A program made the translations under genes and the position numbers. The notes under the pieces were generated by a model. That model did no database searches, had not been told where the DNA came from, and saw only the letters and a program-made list of their open reading frames with translations. Below are positions 1 through 8,420 of a stretch of DNA of 64,000 bases, in pieces. Source of the DNA: G965200765 sp965200765 (lineage in GTDB: Bacteria; Pseudomonadota; Gammaproteobacteria; Arenicellales; JAJDZL01); the NCBI GenBank assembly GCA_965200765.1, contig OZ241380.1, positions 2,852,001 through 2,916,000 of the forward strand, given 5' to 3'. Positions within the stretch are counted from its first letter, which is position 1. Every line of letters starts with the position of its first letter.

Positions 1-65
1 ACTCCATTGACCGCTTCACCGTTTTCAATTTCGATGGAGAAATTTGTTTCGCTTTGTGATTTCAT
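1..65 (-). CDS. N-terminus of an unidentified protein (partial)
   Basis: An open minus-strand frame starts with ATG at 65-63 and runs off the left edge, giving 21 complete codons (begins MKSQSETNFSIEIENGEAVN). It has no signal peptide and too little sequence to place in a family. It is transcribed away from the cytochrome b561 gene, so the two would share the 66-331 intergenic region. It may equally be a small start-like run in another gene; only the sequence to the left would tell. Confidence 0.4.
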   Translation of the reverse strand, partial: MKSQSETNFSIEIENGEAVNG

Positions 66-331
66 AGACAAATGACCCTTGAATCCATTACTGATGGCTT
101 GAAGTGTTATACCAGTTGAACAGGAATCTGATTCCCTTTGAAAGACTCCAATTTTCGCGCATCATCCAGAATCGTTTCCAGAAAGTCATTCATTTCTCTT
201 TGTTCAAAGTTTGTCGTATGCCGTTGTGCATGTTTCCGCTTGTATAATTTTGCCAGAGTCCAAATGACTACTCAATACCAAATCAGGAAGAAACTTTTTC
301 CAGATCTCCATTCAACTATACTGAAATACGC
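66..331. other. Intergenic region, no gene recognised
   Basis: This stretch lies between the partial minus-strand ORF and the cytochrome b561 gene. The only plus-strand frame here (from 138) has low-complexity, cysteine-rich composition and no ribosome-binding site, so I do not call it. No convincing promoter or terminator was seen. Confidence 0.4.
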
Positions 332-1015
332 ATGCAATCCGAACAAAGCAAACTAGTCCCGATCGAAATATGGGATCTGTCTATCCGGATATTTCATTGG
401 CTACTGGCAACACTGGTTGCGGTCAGCTACCTGAGCGGCGAATTTGAATTTTTCGATATTCACATGCTGTCCGGTCAGGCGATAGCGGTTTTGTTGATAT
501 TCCGTATTGTATGGGGTTTGATTGGTAGTCCCACTGCACGAATCTCCAGTCTGTTTTTCTCGCCACGCGCATATTTGGACTATATTCGTTCACTATTTCG
601 GCGCAAACCCAGCTACAGCTTCGGACACAGTCCTATCGGGTCACTTGCGGTGATTGCGATACTGACGATACTCATCGTCCAGACATCAACCGGACTCTTT
701 GCGACCGACGTTGATGGACTACTGGAAGGTCCGTTTGCCTACTACATCAACTACGAAATTTCGCGCTTTGCGAGCGACGTCCACTTGTTCAATCAGCAGC
801 TGGTGCTCGCGGCGGTCATTGTTCATCTGTCAGCAATCTTGTTCTACTACCTGTACAAACACGAAAACCTGGTCAAGCCCATGCTAACCGGAATTGGTTT
901 TCTGCCTGAAAATCAAGCCGAATCCGTTCCCAAGCTTAAATCAATATGGACCGGCTTGATTGTACTGGTATTGACCGCAGTCATAATGTTGACTGTGTAT
1001 GCTGTTTGGGGTTGA
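332..1015 (+). CDS. Cytochrome b561-family membrane protein
   Basis: This 227-residue protein matches the b-type cytochrome fold of the Ni,Fe-hydrogenase cytochrome b/cytochrome b561 family: an amphipathic N-terminus with the IEIWDLSIRIFHW pattern, then four or five hydrophobic helices. Candidate haem ligands are His22 (FHW), His44 (IHMLSG) and two later histidines in DVHLF and VIVHL. In this family such proteins pass electrons between the quinone pool and periplasmic c-type cytochromes. It faces two cytochrome c' genes convergently with a gap of only 10 bases, a common pairing, so c' proteins may be its partners (inference). The ATG at 332 has a weak ribosome-binding site, but the family motif begins within 10 residues of it. 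Confidence 0.85.
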   Translation: MQSEQSKLVPIEIWDLSIRIFHWLLATLVAVSYLSGEFEFFDIHMLSGQAIAVLLIFRIVWGLIGSPTARISSLFFSPRAYLDYIRSLFRRKPSYSFGHSPIGSLAVIAILTILIVQTSTGLFATDVDGLLEGPFAYYINYEISRFASDVHLFNQQLVLAAVIVHLSAILFYYLYKHENLVKPMLTGIGFLPENQAESVPKLKSIWTGLIVLVLTAVIMLTVYAVWG

Positions 1016-1025
1016 GTCCAACTCG

Positions 1026-1529
1026 TCAGTTTTTCTTTTCGCGGAATTTTTTGTGGCAACCGCGACATCCTTCACCACCAAGGGCTTTCAAAGCACCACC
1101 GATTTTGTCTTTATCGCCACTTTGAAAGGCCGCCTGAAGTGCTAACGCCCGTTCCTGCAAAGGACCTGTCTTGCTCACAAAATCTTCCCAATCCTGCCAA
1201 ATTACCGCTTTCGCCTCGCTTTCCTCGAAACGACCCATGCCGGTGTCGACCGGAAACAAATCAGGGATTGAAGACGCGTTGTCTGCGATGTTGCCCGCTC
1301 GTGCGGCGAGTTCCTCCGGGTCTCCGTCACCACGCTTTACGTAATTGGAGAAAGCTTTCATCGCGCCACCCAGTCCTTTCATAAAATCGCTACGTTGTTC
1401 CGCAACTGCCATTGCTTCTTCATCAGACGATACAGTTCCAGGTGGTGCAACTTGTGCGATTGCCTGTGAACCAAGCGTCATCGCAAACACAAAACCAACC
1501 ATCAAAGCCAAGTTTTTAAATTTTTTCAT
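1026..1529 (-). CDS. Cytochrome c' (copy 1)
   Basis: A 167-residue exported protein. Residues 1-25 are a signal peptide ending near SQAIAQ; the body is a predicted four-helix bundle; the single haem site CRGCH lies near the C-terminus (EGCRGCHKKFREKK), the hallmark of class II cytochromes c'. These periplasmic haem proteins bind NO and other small ligands and may protect against nitrosative stress (family knowledge). A strong ribosome-binding site (GGAGGAGAGG) precedes the ATG. It is the downstream member of a tandem pair with the gene at 1670-2152 and converges on the cytochrome b561 gene. Confidence 0.9.
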   Translation of the reverse strand: MKKFKNLALMVGFVFAMTLGSQAIAQVAPPGTVSSDEEAMAVAEQRSDFMKGLGGAMKAFSNYVKRGDGDPEELAARAGNIADNASSIPDLFPVDTGMGRFEESEAKAVIWQDWEDFVSKTGPLQERALALQAAFQSGDKDKIGGALKALGGEGCRGCHKKFREKKN

Positions 1530-1669
1530 CTGCCTCTCCTCCGTACTGAAAGTTGAATATCAATTTGAACCGACTTTGAATCAGCCTAGCTAGTAAGTCA
1601 TCGTCGGGAACAATGGATTCTTTGAATAGTTTATCAAAACAGAGAGTTGTTTGTGTTGCTATGAACGTA

Positions 1670-2152
1670 CTAGTCCTTTTTCTCGCGGTACTTTCGGTGA
1701 CAACCGCGGCATCCTTCCTTGCCAAGTGCCTTCATAGAATCGCTGATTTGTTCTTTTTCACCGCGCTCAAAAGCAGCTTGGAGTGCAGTAGCCCTTTCTT
1801 CAAGCGTAACCGTCCAACCCACAAACTCTTCCCAACTATGCCAGATTTCCGGTTTAGCCTCGCTTCCTTCTATAGTGTCCTTGCCGGTAGCAGTTGGAAA
1901 GAGATCGGGTATTGAAGCGGCAGTTTTTGAAATTTTGCCCGCCATTGCGGCTAGCTCTTTGAGATCGCCAACCTCGCGCTTGACATAGTTCGAGAAAGCC
2001 TTCATTGACTTTCCCAAGCCTGTCATGTAGTCGTGCCGTTTTTGCACTACCGCTCTTATTTCGGGATCTTCGATTTCAACGGTGTGCGCCAATGCCTGCA
2101 TCTGTAACCCTGTCACGATTACAAAGCCAACGATTAGAAAAGCATTTTTCAT
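1670..2152 (-). CDS. Cytochrome c' (copy 2, tandem paralogue)
   Basis: A 160-residue paralogue of the neighbouring cytochrome c'. It has a signal peptide (to about ALAHT) and a conserved helix containing MTGLGKSMKAFSNYVKR, equivalent to MKGLGGAMKAFSNYVKR in copy 1, with the haem site EGCRGCHRKYREKKD at the end. Alignment of the two by eye shows similarity along the full length, so this is a tandem duplication rather than chance adjacency. A short AGGTT ribosome-binding site lies before the ATG. The 140-base gap to copy 1 shows no clear terminator, so co-transcription is possible. Confidence 0.9.
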   Translation of the reverse strand: MKNAFLIVGFVIVTGLQMQALAHTVEIEDPEIRAVVQKRHDYMTGLGKSMKAFSNYVKREVGDLKELAAMAGKISKTAASIPDLFPTATGKDTIEGSEAKPEIWHSWEEFVGWTVTLEERATALQAAFERGEKEQISDSMKALGKEGCRGCHRKYREKKD

Positions 2153-2257
2153 TTTTAACCTATTGATTTACGGAAATAATTTGGAGATTGAAGCAATTTC
2201 GAACAACAGTGTCAATAGTTGACATCCTGATTTTCCTCAATTTTATTTACTGATGTA

Positions 2258-2470
2258 TTAATAAATGTATAGGTTGCACACGAAATCTTTATCGCAAGTA
2301 AAAAACAATAGCCTCAGTTGGCCAGGTGACCCTGCAAGACTATGCAAAATTAAATCAAGATTCGTACCACCCAAACCGTAAGTGACTTCCATTAAGGCAC
2401 GGATACCGTCATCATTAATATATGCGTGATAATCTTGTGGACTTTTCTGTATCCAACCCGAAGAGTGCAA
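2258..2470 (-). pseudogene. Fragment of SDH_sah/ClpP-class serine protease
   Basis: The frame carries HSSGWIQKS, then YINDDGIRALMEVTYGL, then LDLILHSLAGSPGQ. From memory of the SDH_sah (serine dehydrogenase proteinase, ClpP-like) family, members have the order YYSGW.QK - INDDD..GFM..IHGL - LDLILHTPGGS, where the last motif forms the oxyanion region. The fragment matches that N-terminal segment only: the later catalytic Ser/Lys region is missing and the frame drifts into unrelated sequence after SPGQLR. The upstream frame is closed by a stop about 18 codons before the TTG used as nominal start. Best read as a decayed remnant. A short orphan protein is the alternative. Confidence 0.5.
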
Positions 2471-2582
2471 GACTATGCTACGCTTGGTATAACAATGCGA
2501 TTCAAAAGGGTATTTAAATCATACTCTTTCAAAATCCGGATTTTTTCCGTCTTCGTGAGATTCATCAGACTCGTGTAAAATT

Positions 2583-2771
2583 TTACTGCAATTCGACAAA
2601 TATAGTCACCTTTACTCTATTTCCTTTTTTGTTTTTTTGTTTATGCAACTGTTGCCCGTGAACTTGCAAGTACTCGCGTACACCAGGTCTGGACATAATT
2701 TCTTCTTCAGAGATTCTTTTCCCTTTTTCTATGGCATATCTTTGTTCACTTTTGGAACTTTTTTCACTCAT
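2583..2771 (-). CDS. Small charged protein of unknown function
   Basis: A 62-residue ORF, rich in Lys, Glu and Ser, with no Cys, no membrane segment and no recognised domain. It is called because the ATG at 2771 is preceded by a good ribosome-binding site (TTTAGGAG, 7-8 bases upstream) in otherwise gene-poor sequence. It lies just upstream of, and co-oriented with, the serine-protease fragment, so it may be a leftover of the same decayed locus. Confidence 0.45.
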   Translation of the reverse strand: MSEKSSKSEQRYAIEKGKRISEEEIMSRPGVREYLQVHGQQLHKQKNKKGNRVKVTIFVELQ

Positions 2772-3113
2772 AGCTAGTCTCCTAAATTGGTTGAAATTAA
2801 TGAATTCAAATTGAACTTAAACTGCAAATTTTTGCAGTCGAAGAAAACTTGTCACCCAATCGAACTTGGGCTTCAAGATGTTGCACTCCGCAGAGTGCCA
2901 TGATACAGGTGGCCGAGCACACTTGGTTGTTTCACATTCTCTCTGCCGTATCCGGTCATCATACATCAACTCGGTCTGTATCGCAGTACAATCAAGCCGC
3001 TTCGTCAAAAATTCGCTTTGAATTTGTAAAATATTTTGAAAAATTATTACGCTTGTAAGCCATGAGGGAAGGTAAATTCATAACAAAAAAAAGAATTATT
3101 TTCCTGAATCACT
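2772..3113. other. Gene-poor intergenic stretch
   Basis: Overlapping short frames exist on both strands (for example 2849-3058 plus and 2817-3008 minus), but neither has a ribosome-binding site or recognisable residues. I see no gene here. Together with the protease fragment it forms about 900 bases of apparent debris between the cytochrome c' pair and the biotin genes. Confidence 0.4.
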
Positions 3114-3145
3114 TTGACTGATATACGCTATAAGCGTAGTACAAT
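3114..3145 (+). promoter_or_regulatory. Candidate bioF promoter with embedded palindrome
   Basis: TTGACT (3114-3119) and TACAAT (3140-3145) resemble -35 and -10 boxes, but the 20-base spacer is long. Between them lies a 15-base palindrome, TACGCT-ATA-AGCGTA (3124-3138), a possible operator. It does not match the BirA operator of E. coli or the BioR box as I know them, so the regulator is unknown. Confidence 0.35.
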
Positions 3146-3192
3146 ATCTCCAATCCGTTGTCCTGAAGAGTTGCCCGAGCCCACAACAAACC

Positions 3193-4389
3193 ATGATACT
3201 TGAACCACCGCAGAAACCTGTCGATTCGTCCACAGATGACCTCCCCGTCGAAACCGCTTCTGACCGATTCGATGCGGAACTGGCAAGACTGTCTGAAGCC
3301 AAGTTGAAACGGACCCTGCAACCCATCCGTGGAATTGATTTCACCTCCAACGATTATCTGGCACTGGGCAGCTCAAATTCCATTCGAAAGTCCTTGCAAA
3401 AAAAGCTCAAGCAAGGCGTACCGTTTGGAGCCGGTGCATCGCGCCTGCTTCGCGGCAATCATTCCGAACATACGGAACTGGAGCAATTCGCCGCGAACTA
3501 CTTCGGCAGTGAAAAAGCACTGTTCCTGTCCAGCGGCTATCTGGCAAACTATGGAATCCTGACCACGCTTCCAAAACGCGGCGACCTCATCGTTTACGAC
3601 GCACTGATGCATGCCAGTGCCAGAGACGGTATTTTTGCATCGTTGGCAAAGGGAGTGAAAGTGCCACATAACAACGCCGACGCAGTAGAAACCGTACTGT
3701 CGAAGTGGACTGGCAGAAAATCCGGAACAATGTCCTGGATTGTGGTGGAAAGCATTTACAGTATGGACGGCGATCTGGCACCTTTGGCGGACTTGTTTGA
3801 AATTGCAGATCACCATGATGCCATGCTGATCGTAGATGAAGCACATGCTACCGGTGTTTGGGGAAGCAACGGCCGGGGATTTACTGAAATTTATGAAGGG
3901 CACCCCAATCTGATTACATTGCATACTTGCGGAAAAGCAATCGGGTCGTCTGGTGCCATCGTTTGCGCATCGGGTCAGATTATCGACTACTTGATCACAC
4001 GTTGCCGCCCATTCATCTATTCAACTGCACCGCCACCAATTCTTGCCGTCGCCGTGCACGAAGCACTCGCGCGAATCAAGGCAGAACCGCAACGAAGACA
4101 AGAACTTCATCAACTCATTCAATACGCAAACCGGCAAATGGTTGAAACGCTGAATCGTTCTGGTAGCGGGAGCCAGATTATTCCGATTATCATTGGGGAC
4201 GAAGAAAGAACATTGCGTGTAGCGTCCCGATTGCAGCAGCAGGGGTTCGATATTCGTGCAATTCGCCCGCCAACCGTGCCGCAAGGGACTTCCCGTCTGC
4301 GAATATCCATCACGCTGAATGTTACCGAAACTCAAATCATGTCTTTGTTCGGGGAATTGCAAAGAATGAAAACAGAAGGTTTGTTGTGA
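3193..4389 (+). CDS. bioF: 8-amino-7-oxononanoate synthase
   Basis: PLP enzyme of the alpha-oxoamine synthase family. It condenses pimeloyl-ACP (or CoA) with L-alanine to 8-amino-7-oxononanoate, the first committed step of the biotin ring pathway. Visible signatures: FTSNDYLALGSS, FGAGASRLLRGNHSEHTELE, VDEAHATGVWGSNGRG and THTCGKAIGSSGA, whose Lys248 is the expected Schiff-base lysine. Length (398) is slightly above the usual 380-390 because of about 20 extra N-terminal residues; ATG at 3193 is the first possible start in frame. The stop overlaps the GTG start of bioD, so the two are translationally coupled in a bioFDA operon. Confidence 0.96.
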   Translation: MILEPPQKPVDSSTDDLPVETASDRFDAELARLSEAKLKRTLQPIRGIDFTSNDYLALGSSNSIRKSLQKKLKQGVPFGAGASRLLRGNHSEHTELEQFAANYFGSEKALFLSSGYLANYGILTTLPKRGDLIVYDALMHASARDGIFASLAKGVKVPHNNADAVETVLSKWTGRKSGTMSWIVVESIYSMDGDLAPLADLFEIADHHDAMLIVDEAHATGVWGSNGRGFTEIYEGHPNLITLHTCGKAIGSSGAIVCASGQIIDYLITRCRPFIYSTAPPPILAVAVHEALARIKAEPQRRQELHQLIQYANRQMVETLNRSGSGSQIIPIIIGDEERTLRVASRLQQQGFDIRAIRPPTVPQGTSRLRISITLNVTETQIMSLFGELQRMKTEGLL

Positions 4390-5015
4390 CCAGCAAAATC
4401 ATCGTAACTGGCACAGACACTGATATCGGCAAGTCAGTCGTCAGTGCAATGCTGGTCCAAGCACTGTCGGCCGATTACTACAAACCGGTGCAGGCCGGAT
4501 TGGACGGCGAAACCGACACCGAGTTTGTGAAAAGGTTGTCAGGAATGCCGAACGAGCACTTTTGGCCTGAAGCCTATCGTTTGCAAACTCCTGCATCACC
4601 GCATTTGTCAGCCAAATTGGACGGAGTAACAATTGATGTCAATCAATTGAAACTGCCGCATAGCGACCGGTTGCTCATCGTCGAAGGTGCCGGTGGCTTG
4701 CTAGTGCCGCTGACTGACGATGTGCTGTTCATTGAATTGTTTGCACGATGGAAAGCACCAATTGTGCTTTGCGCCAGCACTCGGTTGGGGACCATCAATC
4801 ATTCACTGCTTTCCATTGAAGCACTCCGGCGCCGAAATCTTGAAATTCTGGGCGTGGTGTTCGTGGGCGACAAAATGGAATCAAGTGAAACCGCAATCGT
4901 AAATTCCGGGCAAGTAAAGCATCTGGGTCGTCTGCCGATACTGGACCCGCTTGATTCCGATAGTCTGGCAAACTCCTTTGACCTCCACTTTAATATTGAT
5001 GACTTTCAACTGTAA
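4386..5015 (+). CDS. bioD: ATP-dependent dethiobiotin synthetase
   Basis: Converts 7,8-diaminopelargonate plus CO2 and ATP to dethiobiotin. The P-loop variant GTDTDIGKS (Lys16) sits at the N-terminus, followed by YKPVQAG and VEGAGGLLVPL, all typical of BioD. Length (209) is normal. It starts at GTG 4386, overlapping the bioF stop by 4 bases (GTGA), and bioA follows 18 bases after its own stop. It functionally follows bioA in the pathway although encoded before it. Confidence 0.95.
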   Translation: MTSKIIVTGTDTDIGKSVVSAMLVQALSADYYKPVQAGLDGETDTEFVKRLSGMPNEHFWPEAYRLQTPASPHLSAKLDGVTIDVNQLKLPHSDRLLIVEGAGGLLVPLTDDVLFIELFARWKAPIVLCASTRLGTINHSLLSIEALRRRNLEILGVVFVGDKMESSETAIVNSGQVKHLGRLPILDPLDSDSLANSFDLHFNIDDFQL

Positions 5016-5033
5016 GAAATTTGTAGATTATCC

Positions 5034-6299
5034 GTGAACGACAACAAAAATCCAATTTGGCATCCATTCACACAGCACGCTGTATTCCCGAAATTTCTGC
5101 ACATTGACCGCGCAGACGGTGCTCATCTGTTTACCCGCGAGGGTTCGCGCATCATTGATGCCATTGCTTCCTGGTGGGTGATTACACACGGACATTGCCA
5201 CCCCAGAATACAACGTGCTGTCATTGATCAGGCGCAACAACTGGATCAGGTGATTTTCGCTGGCTATACGCATACACCGGCGGAGCGAACTGCCCGGTTG
5301 TTAACGGACCTGACACCCGACGGACTGGATTATGTATTTTTCTCGGACAGCGGTTCTACAGCTGTTGAAGTTGCTTTGAAGATGGCTTTGGGATACTGGT
5401 TCCACAATGGTATTTCGCGACACAGAGTCATTGTCCTTGAGCACAGTTACCACGGCGACACCATAGGAACAATGTCGGTCGGCGAACGCGGCGTGTTCAA
5501 CCAACCCTACAACCCCTTGCTGTTCTCGGTTGAACAAATTCCATTTCCAGGTGCAGGAAACGAACAGGACACGCTCGACGCACTGGAAGAAAAATGCAAA
5601 TCCGGCGATGATGTCGCGGCCTTTATTGTTGAACCGCTGGTGTTGGGTGCGGGCGGCATGTTGATGTACAACGCTTCGACACTTACCGAGATGAAAAAAA
5701 TCTGCGAAAAGTACGATGTGCTATTCATTGCAGATGAAGTGATGACCGGTTGGTGTCGTACTGGCACACTGTTCGCGTGCGAACAGGCCGGATTTGTCCC
5801 GGATATCGCTTGTTACTCAAAAGGCATCACCGGCGGGTTTCTGCCATTGGCTGTCACGATGTGCCACGAAAAGATATTTCTTGCCCACTATTCGCAAGAC
5901 CGAAGCAAAACCTTCTTTCATTCCAGCTCCTACACAGCAAACCCGATTGCCTGCGCCGCGGCCGTGGCAAATCTTGAAATGTGGCAGGAAACCGACACAC
6001 TTGATCAAGTAGCACAAGTTTGTGAACTGCAGCAAAAGCAAATTGACAAGCTGGACAATGCCCCACATTTTGAAAATGTCCGTCGAACCGGCACCATTAC
6101 CGCGATGGATGTAAGAGTCAAGGACAGTGGCTATTTGTCGCAAATCGGCACTCAGCTCTACCTGGAGTTTCAGCAAAGTGGCATTTTGCTCAGACCCCTA
6201 GGCAATACGATTTATGTTCTGCCGCCGTATTGCATTACGGCCGCGGATTTGGATTTTGTTTACAGCGTGATTGTCGAAAAAGTCACAGAACTTGCCTGA
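5034..6299 (+). CDS. bioA: Adenosylmethionine-8-amino-7-oxononanoate aminotransferase
   Basis: Class III PLP aminotransferase that uses S-adenosylmethionine as amino donor to make 7,8-diaminopelargonate. Signatures: IWHPFTQH near the start, SWWVITHGHCHPRI, FFSDSGSTAVEVALKMA, YHGDTIGTMSVG, and CYSKGITGGFLPLA with the expected PLP lysine Lys263. Length (421) is normal. The GTG at 5034 is chosen because IWHPF follows within 8 residues. Last gene of bioFDA; bioB and bioC/bioH are not in this window, so the pathway must be completed elsewhere. Confidence 0.95.
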   Translation: MNDNKNPIWHPFTQHAVFPKFLHIDRADGAHLFTREGSRIIDAIASWWVITHGHCHPRIQRAVIDQAQQLDQVIFAGYTHTPAERTARLLTDLTPDGLDYVFFSDSGSTAVEVALKMALGYWFHNGISRHRVIVLEHSYHGDTIGTMSVGERGVFNQPYNPLLFSVEQIPFPGAGNEQDTLDALEEKCKSGDDVAAFIVEPLVLGAGGMLMYNASTLTEMKKICEKYDVLFIADEVMTGWCRTGTLFACEQAGFVPDIACYSKGITGGFLPLAVTMCHEKIFLAHYSQDRSKTFFHSSSYTANPIACAAAVANLEMWQETDTLDQVAQVCELQQKQIDKLDNAPHFENVRRTGTITAMDVRVKDSGYLSQIGTQLYLEFQQSGILLRPLGNTIYVLPPYCITAADLDFVYSVIVEKVTELA

Positions 6300-6335
6300 G
6301 GCTTTGCCGAAGCAGCACTCGGCAGATTCCGCCTC
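6298..6335. terminator. Possible bidirectional terminator between bioA and the dihaem gene
   Basis: In the short gap between two convergent genes lie nested inverted repeats: outer GAGGC (6298-6302) with GCCTC (6331-6335), inner TGCCGA (6305-6310) with TCGGCA (6319-6324). There is no strong T-tract on either side, so intrinsic termination is only suggested by the position. Confidence 0.35.
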
Positions 6336-7704
6336 AATATCCGAGCGTGTTGTCGTGAACCCAATTGGGGTCGACGAGTCTCAAGTCACCAATAGGTGCG
6401 GTAAACGCGTCGCTGACCAGCAACGGAAAATTGCTACCGGTCAGAGAAAGCAAAAATTCTTCAAGATCATCCTTTTCCTGCGTTGTCAAATCCAGGGGAC
6501 GAATCAATGGCGACAGCAACGGATTTGGTATGCCTCCGCGGTCATAGAAATCAATGACATCGCGTAAAGTACTCAATTGACCATTGTGCATATAGGGCGC
6601 AGTCAGTTCAATGTTCCGCAATGTCTGAGTGCGAAACTTCCAGCGGTCATTCGGATTTTGGGTTACACGATACAAACCGAGATCATTCGGCAAAACCTGT
6701 CGATTGACAGATTTGATCACATCCAGCTTCACATCAACGAATACTCCGGGTGCCAATTGAACCCGGCGCGTTTCATCTTTCGTCGCTCCCTTGTTCTTGA
6801 ATGAGGCGGAATATCCAATACCGGTATTGTGAAACTTGTGATCAATGAACAGCGCATCTTTTTCGCTGACCAGATGACAGACCGCACAGCCGCCTTTCCC
6901 GGCAAACACAGCGAACCCGCGCTCGACAGAGACGCTCACTGCATTTGTGTCGCCGCCGAAATACCAGCGATCAAATGGCGCGTCTGCTGATAGCAACGTG
7001 CGCTGGTAGCTGGCAAGTGCCTGACCAATGGTCTGCACATCCGGGCCATTGCCGTCGAATGCCATCTCGAACAAGCCTTCATAGTCGTCCATTCTCAGAA
7101 TTTTGTTGATCACATAGCCAATCGAAGGGGCCGCCATTTCATTGACTGCAGTCATCGGCTGCCAAACTTGTGTTTCCAGACTGATTTCACGCCCGTCCAG
7201 AAATAAATGCTGCTGATAGGCAACATTGTAAATCGTGGGTGAATTTCTCAATACCGAACGACCTTCAACGCCAACGGCCGTACGCAGTTCATTGTTTGTG
7301 AACCCTTGCTCGGGAATATGGCAGGTCGCGCAGGAAAATGTGTCGTTGAGCGAAAGCCGCCGGTCAAAAAACAACTTGCGCCCCAGATCAATTTTTTCAG
7401 TTGTCAGGGGATTACTTTCAGGAATTGGAACCGACGGCAATCCTAGCGGCGGATTCCTGGCGATTTGAATCAGATCTTGTCGAATCCCCCGGCGCTCAAG
7501 CAAGCTTTTCGAGGCGGATTCGTAGTCTGAACTGGAATAGCCTTCTTTGACATCGCCCGGACCCCGAACCTGCTCAATGTCCACCGTTTCACCGGGCTTG
7601 ACTTCGCCAGTGGTCAGTGCAACCGCATGGGTTGCAACCAAACTGATGGCAACAGCAATCAGAATCCTTGTGATTCCGAACCGGATTCGAAGTCCATCAT
7701 TCAC
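6334..7704 (-). CDS. Dihaem cytochrome c peroxidase/MauG-family protein
   Basis: A 456-residue periplasmic protein with a signal peptide (about 1-30, ending ATHAVA) and two c-type haem motifs: CATCH (Cys125-His129) in DTFSCATCHIPEQGF, and CAVCH (Cys273-His277) in GKGGCAVCHLV. The spacing and the LGRKLFFDRRLS and FKVPTLRN-like (FRTQTLRNIELTAPYMHNG) segments are those of bacterial cytochrome c peroxidases and MauG, which make protein-derived cofactors. Established knowledge: mauG-like and SCO1/senC genes accompany mtoX in methanethiol-degrading bacteria, and a role in maturing or re-oxidising MtoX has been suggested. It is the last gene of the mtoX-sco-mauG series, 7 bases after sco. Confidence 0.9.
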   Translation of the reverse strand: MNDGLRIRFGITRILIAVAISLVATHAVALTTGEVKPGETVDIEQVRGPGDVKEGYSSSDYESASKSLLERRGIRQDLIQIARNPPLGLPSVPIPESNPLTTEKIDLGRKLFFDRRLSLNDTFSCATCHIPEQGFTNNELRTAVGVEGRSVLRNSPTIYNVAYQQHLFLDGREISLETQVWQPMTAVNEMAAPSIGYVINKILRMDDYEGLFEMAFDGNGPDVQTIGQALASYQRTLLSADAPFDRWYFGGDTNAVSVSVERGFAVFAGKGGCAVCHLVSEKDALFIDHKFHNTGIGYSASFKNKGATKDETRRVQLAPGVFVDVKLDVIKSVNRQVLPNDLGLYRVTQNPNDRWKFRTQTLRNIELTAPYMHNGQLSTLRDVIDFYDRGGIPNPLLSPLIRPLDLTTQEKDDLEEFLLSLTGSNFPLLVSDAFTAPIGDLRLVDPNWVHDNTLGY

Positions 7705-7710
7705 TGAAAA

Positions 7711-8394
7711 TCAGTTGACAGAATTTTCCAGCAACAGTGTTTTGCAATCGTTTTCCAGAATATCAGGGTGCAGAAATCCTGCACTGTAGATGTTTCGCAC
7801 GGTTTGATTCCGATCAATCAGATATACACGTAATAAATGAGCAATCCGACCGGTGTAGTTGCCGTGCGTATCGTATTCCGGAAAAGTGAACTGCCCGTAT
7901 CCCTCCAGAATTGGCTGGAGACTTTGGTTGTTGCGGGTGGTCAGAAACTCCCATCCAACTTCGCCTCGCTCACCTCTCAAGCCGTTGGCCAAATTGCCAA
8001 TGACGCTGGGTGTATCGTAATCCGGATCAAATGACATGCTAACCAGACGAACATTGTTTCTGAGCGATTCATCACCGTCAATACGATCCTTGAGTCGTGA
8101 AAAAACCGCGTTCACCAGTGGACATCCATTCACATCTTCGCAACGGGTATAGATGAAGCTCAGCAAGACTATCTTGTCTTCCATCAATTCTCCAAGACGG
8201 GTTGGCGAACCATCAATCTGCAAAACATCGCCGTCAACCGCGTTCATGATAGGGGGCAGTTCATACGTGCCCGGCGCGGGAGCATCGTAGCTGAGTATCC
8301 CCCATCCCGGTGCCAGCACTTCCTTGCTGGCCGAATGCCCGAGCGCGTTTGCCCAAAACAGCAAAGACAAGACAATTACAACGACTTTAATCAT
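7711..8394 (-). CDS. SCO1/SenC-family copper chaperone
   Basis: Thioredoxin-fold copper-binding protein; in the mtoX context it probably delivers Cu to methanethiol oxidase (inference from family and location). I start it at ATG 8394, which gives a clean signal peptide (MIKVVVIVLSLLFWANALG) behind an AGGA site; an upstream in-frame start at 8457 would begin before the intercistronic hairpin. Length is 227 residues. The copper site is unusual: Cys85 and Cys91 in RCEDVNGCP are separated by five residues instead of the usual three, and the third ligand is probably His186 in IAHLLRV. Confidence 0.88.
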   Translation of the reverse strand: MIKVVVIVLSLLFWANALGHSASKEVLAPGWGILSYDAPAPGTYELPPIMNAVDGDVLQIDGSPTRLGELMEDKIVLLSFIYTRCEDVNGCPLVNAVFSRLKDRIDGDESLRNNVRLVSMSFDPDYDTPSVIGNLANGLRGERGEVGWEFLTTRNNQSLQPILEGYGQFTFPEYDTHGNYTGRIAHLLRVYLIDRNQTVRNIYSAGFLHPDILENDCKTLLLENSVN

Positions 8395-8420
8395 TTTCCG
8401 TTTTTCCTGATTAATGCCAG

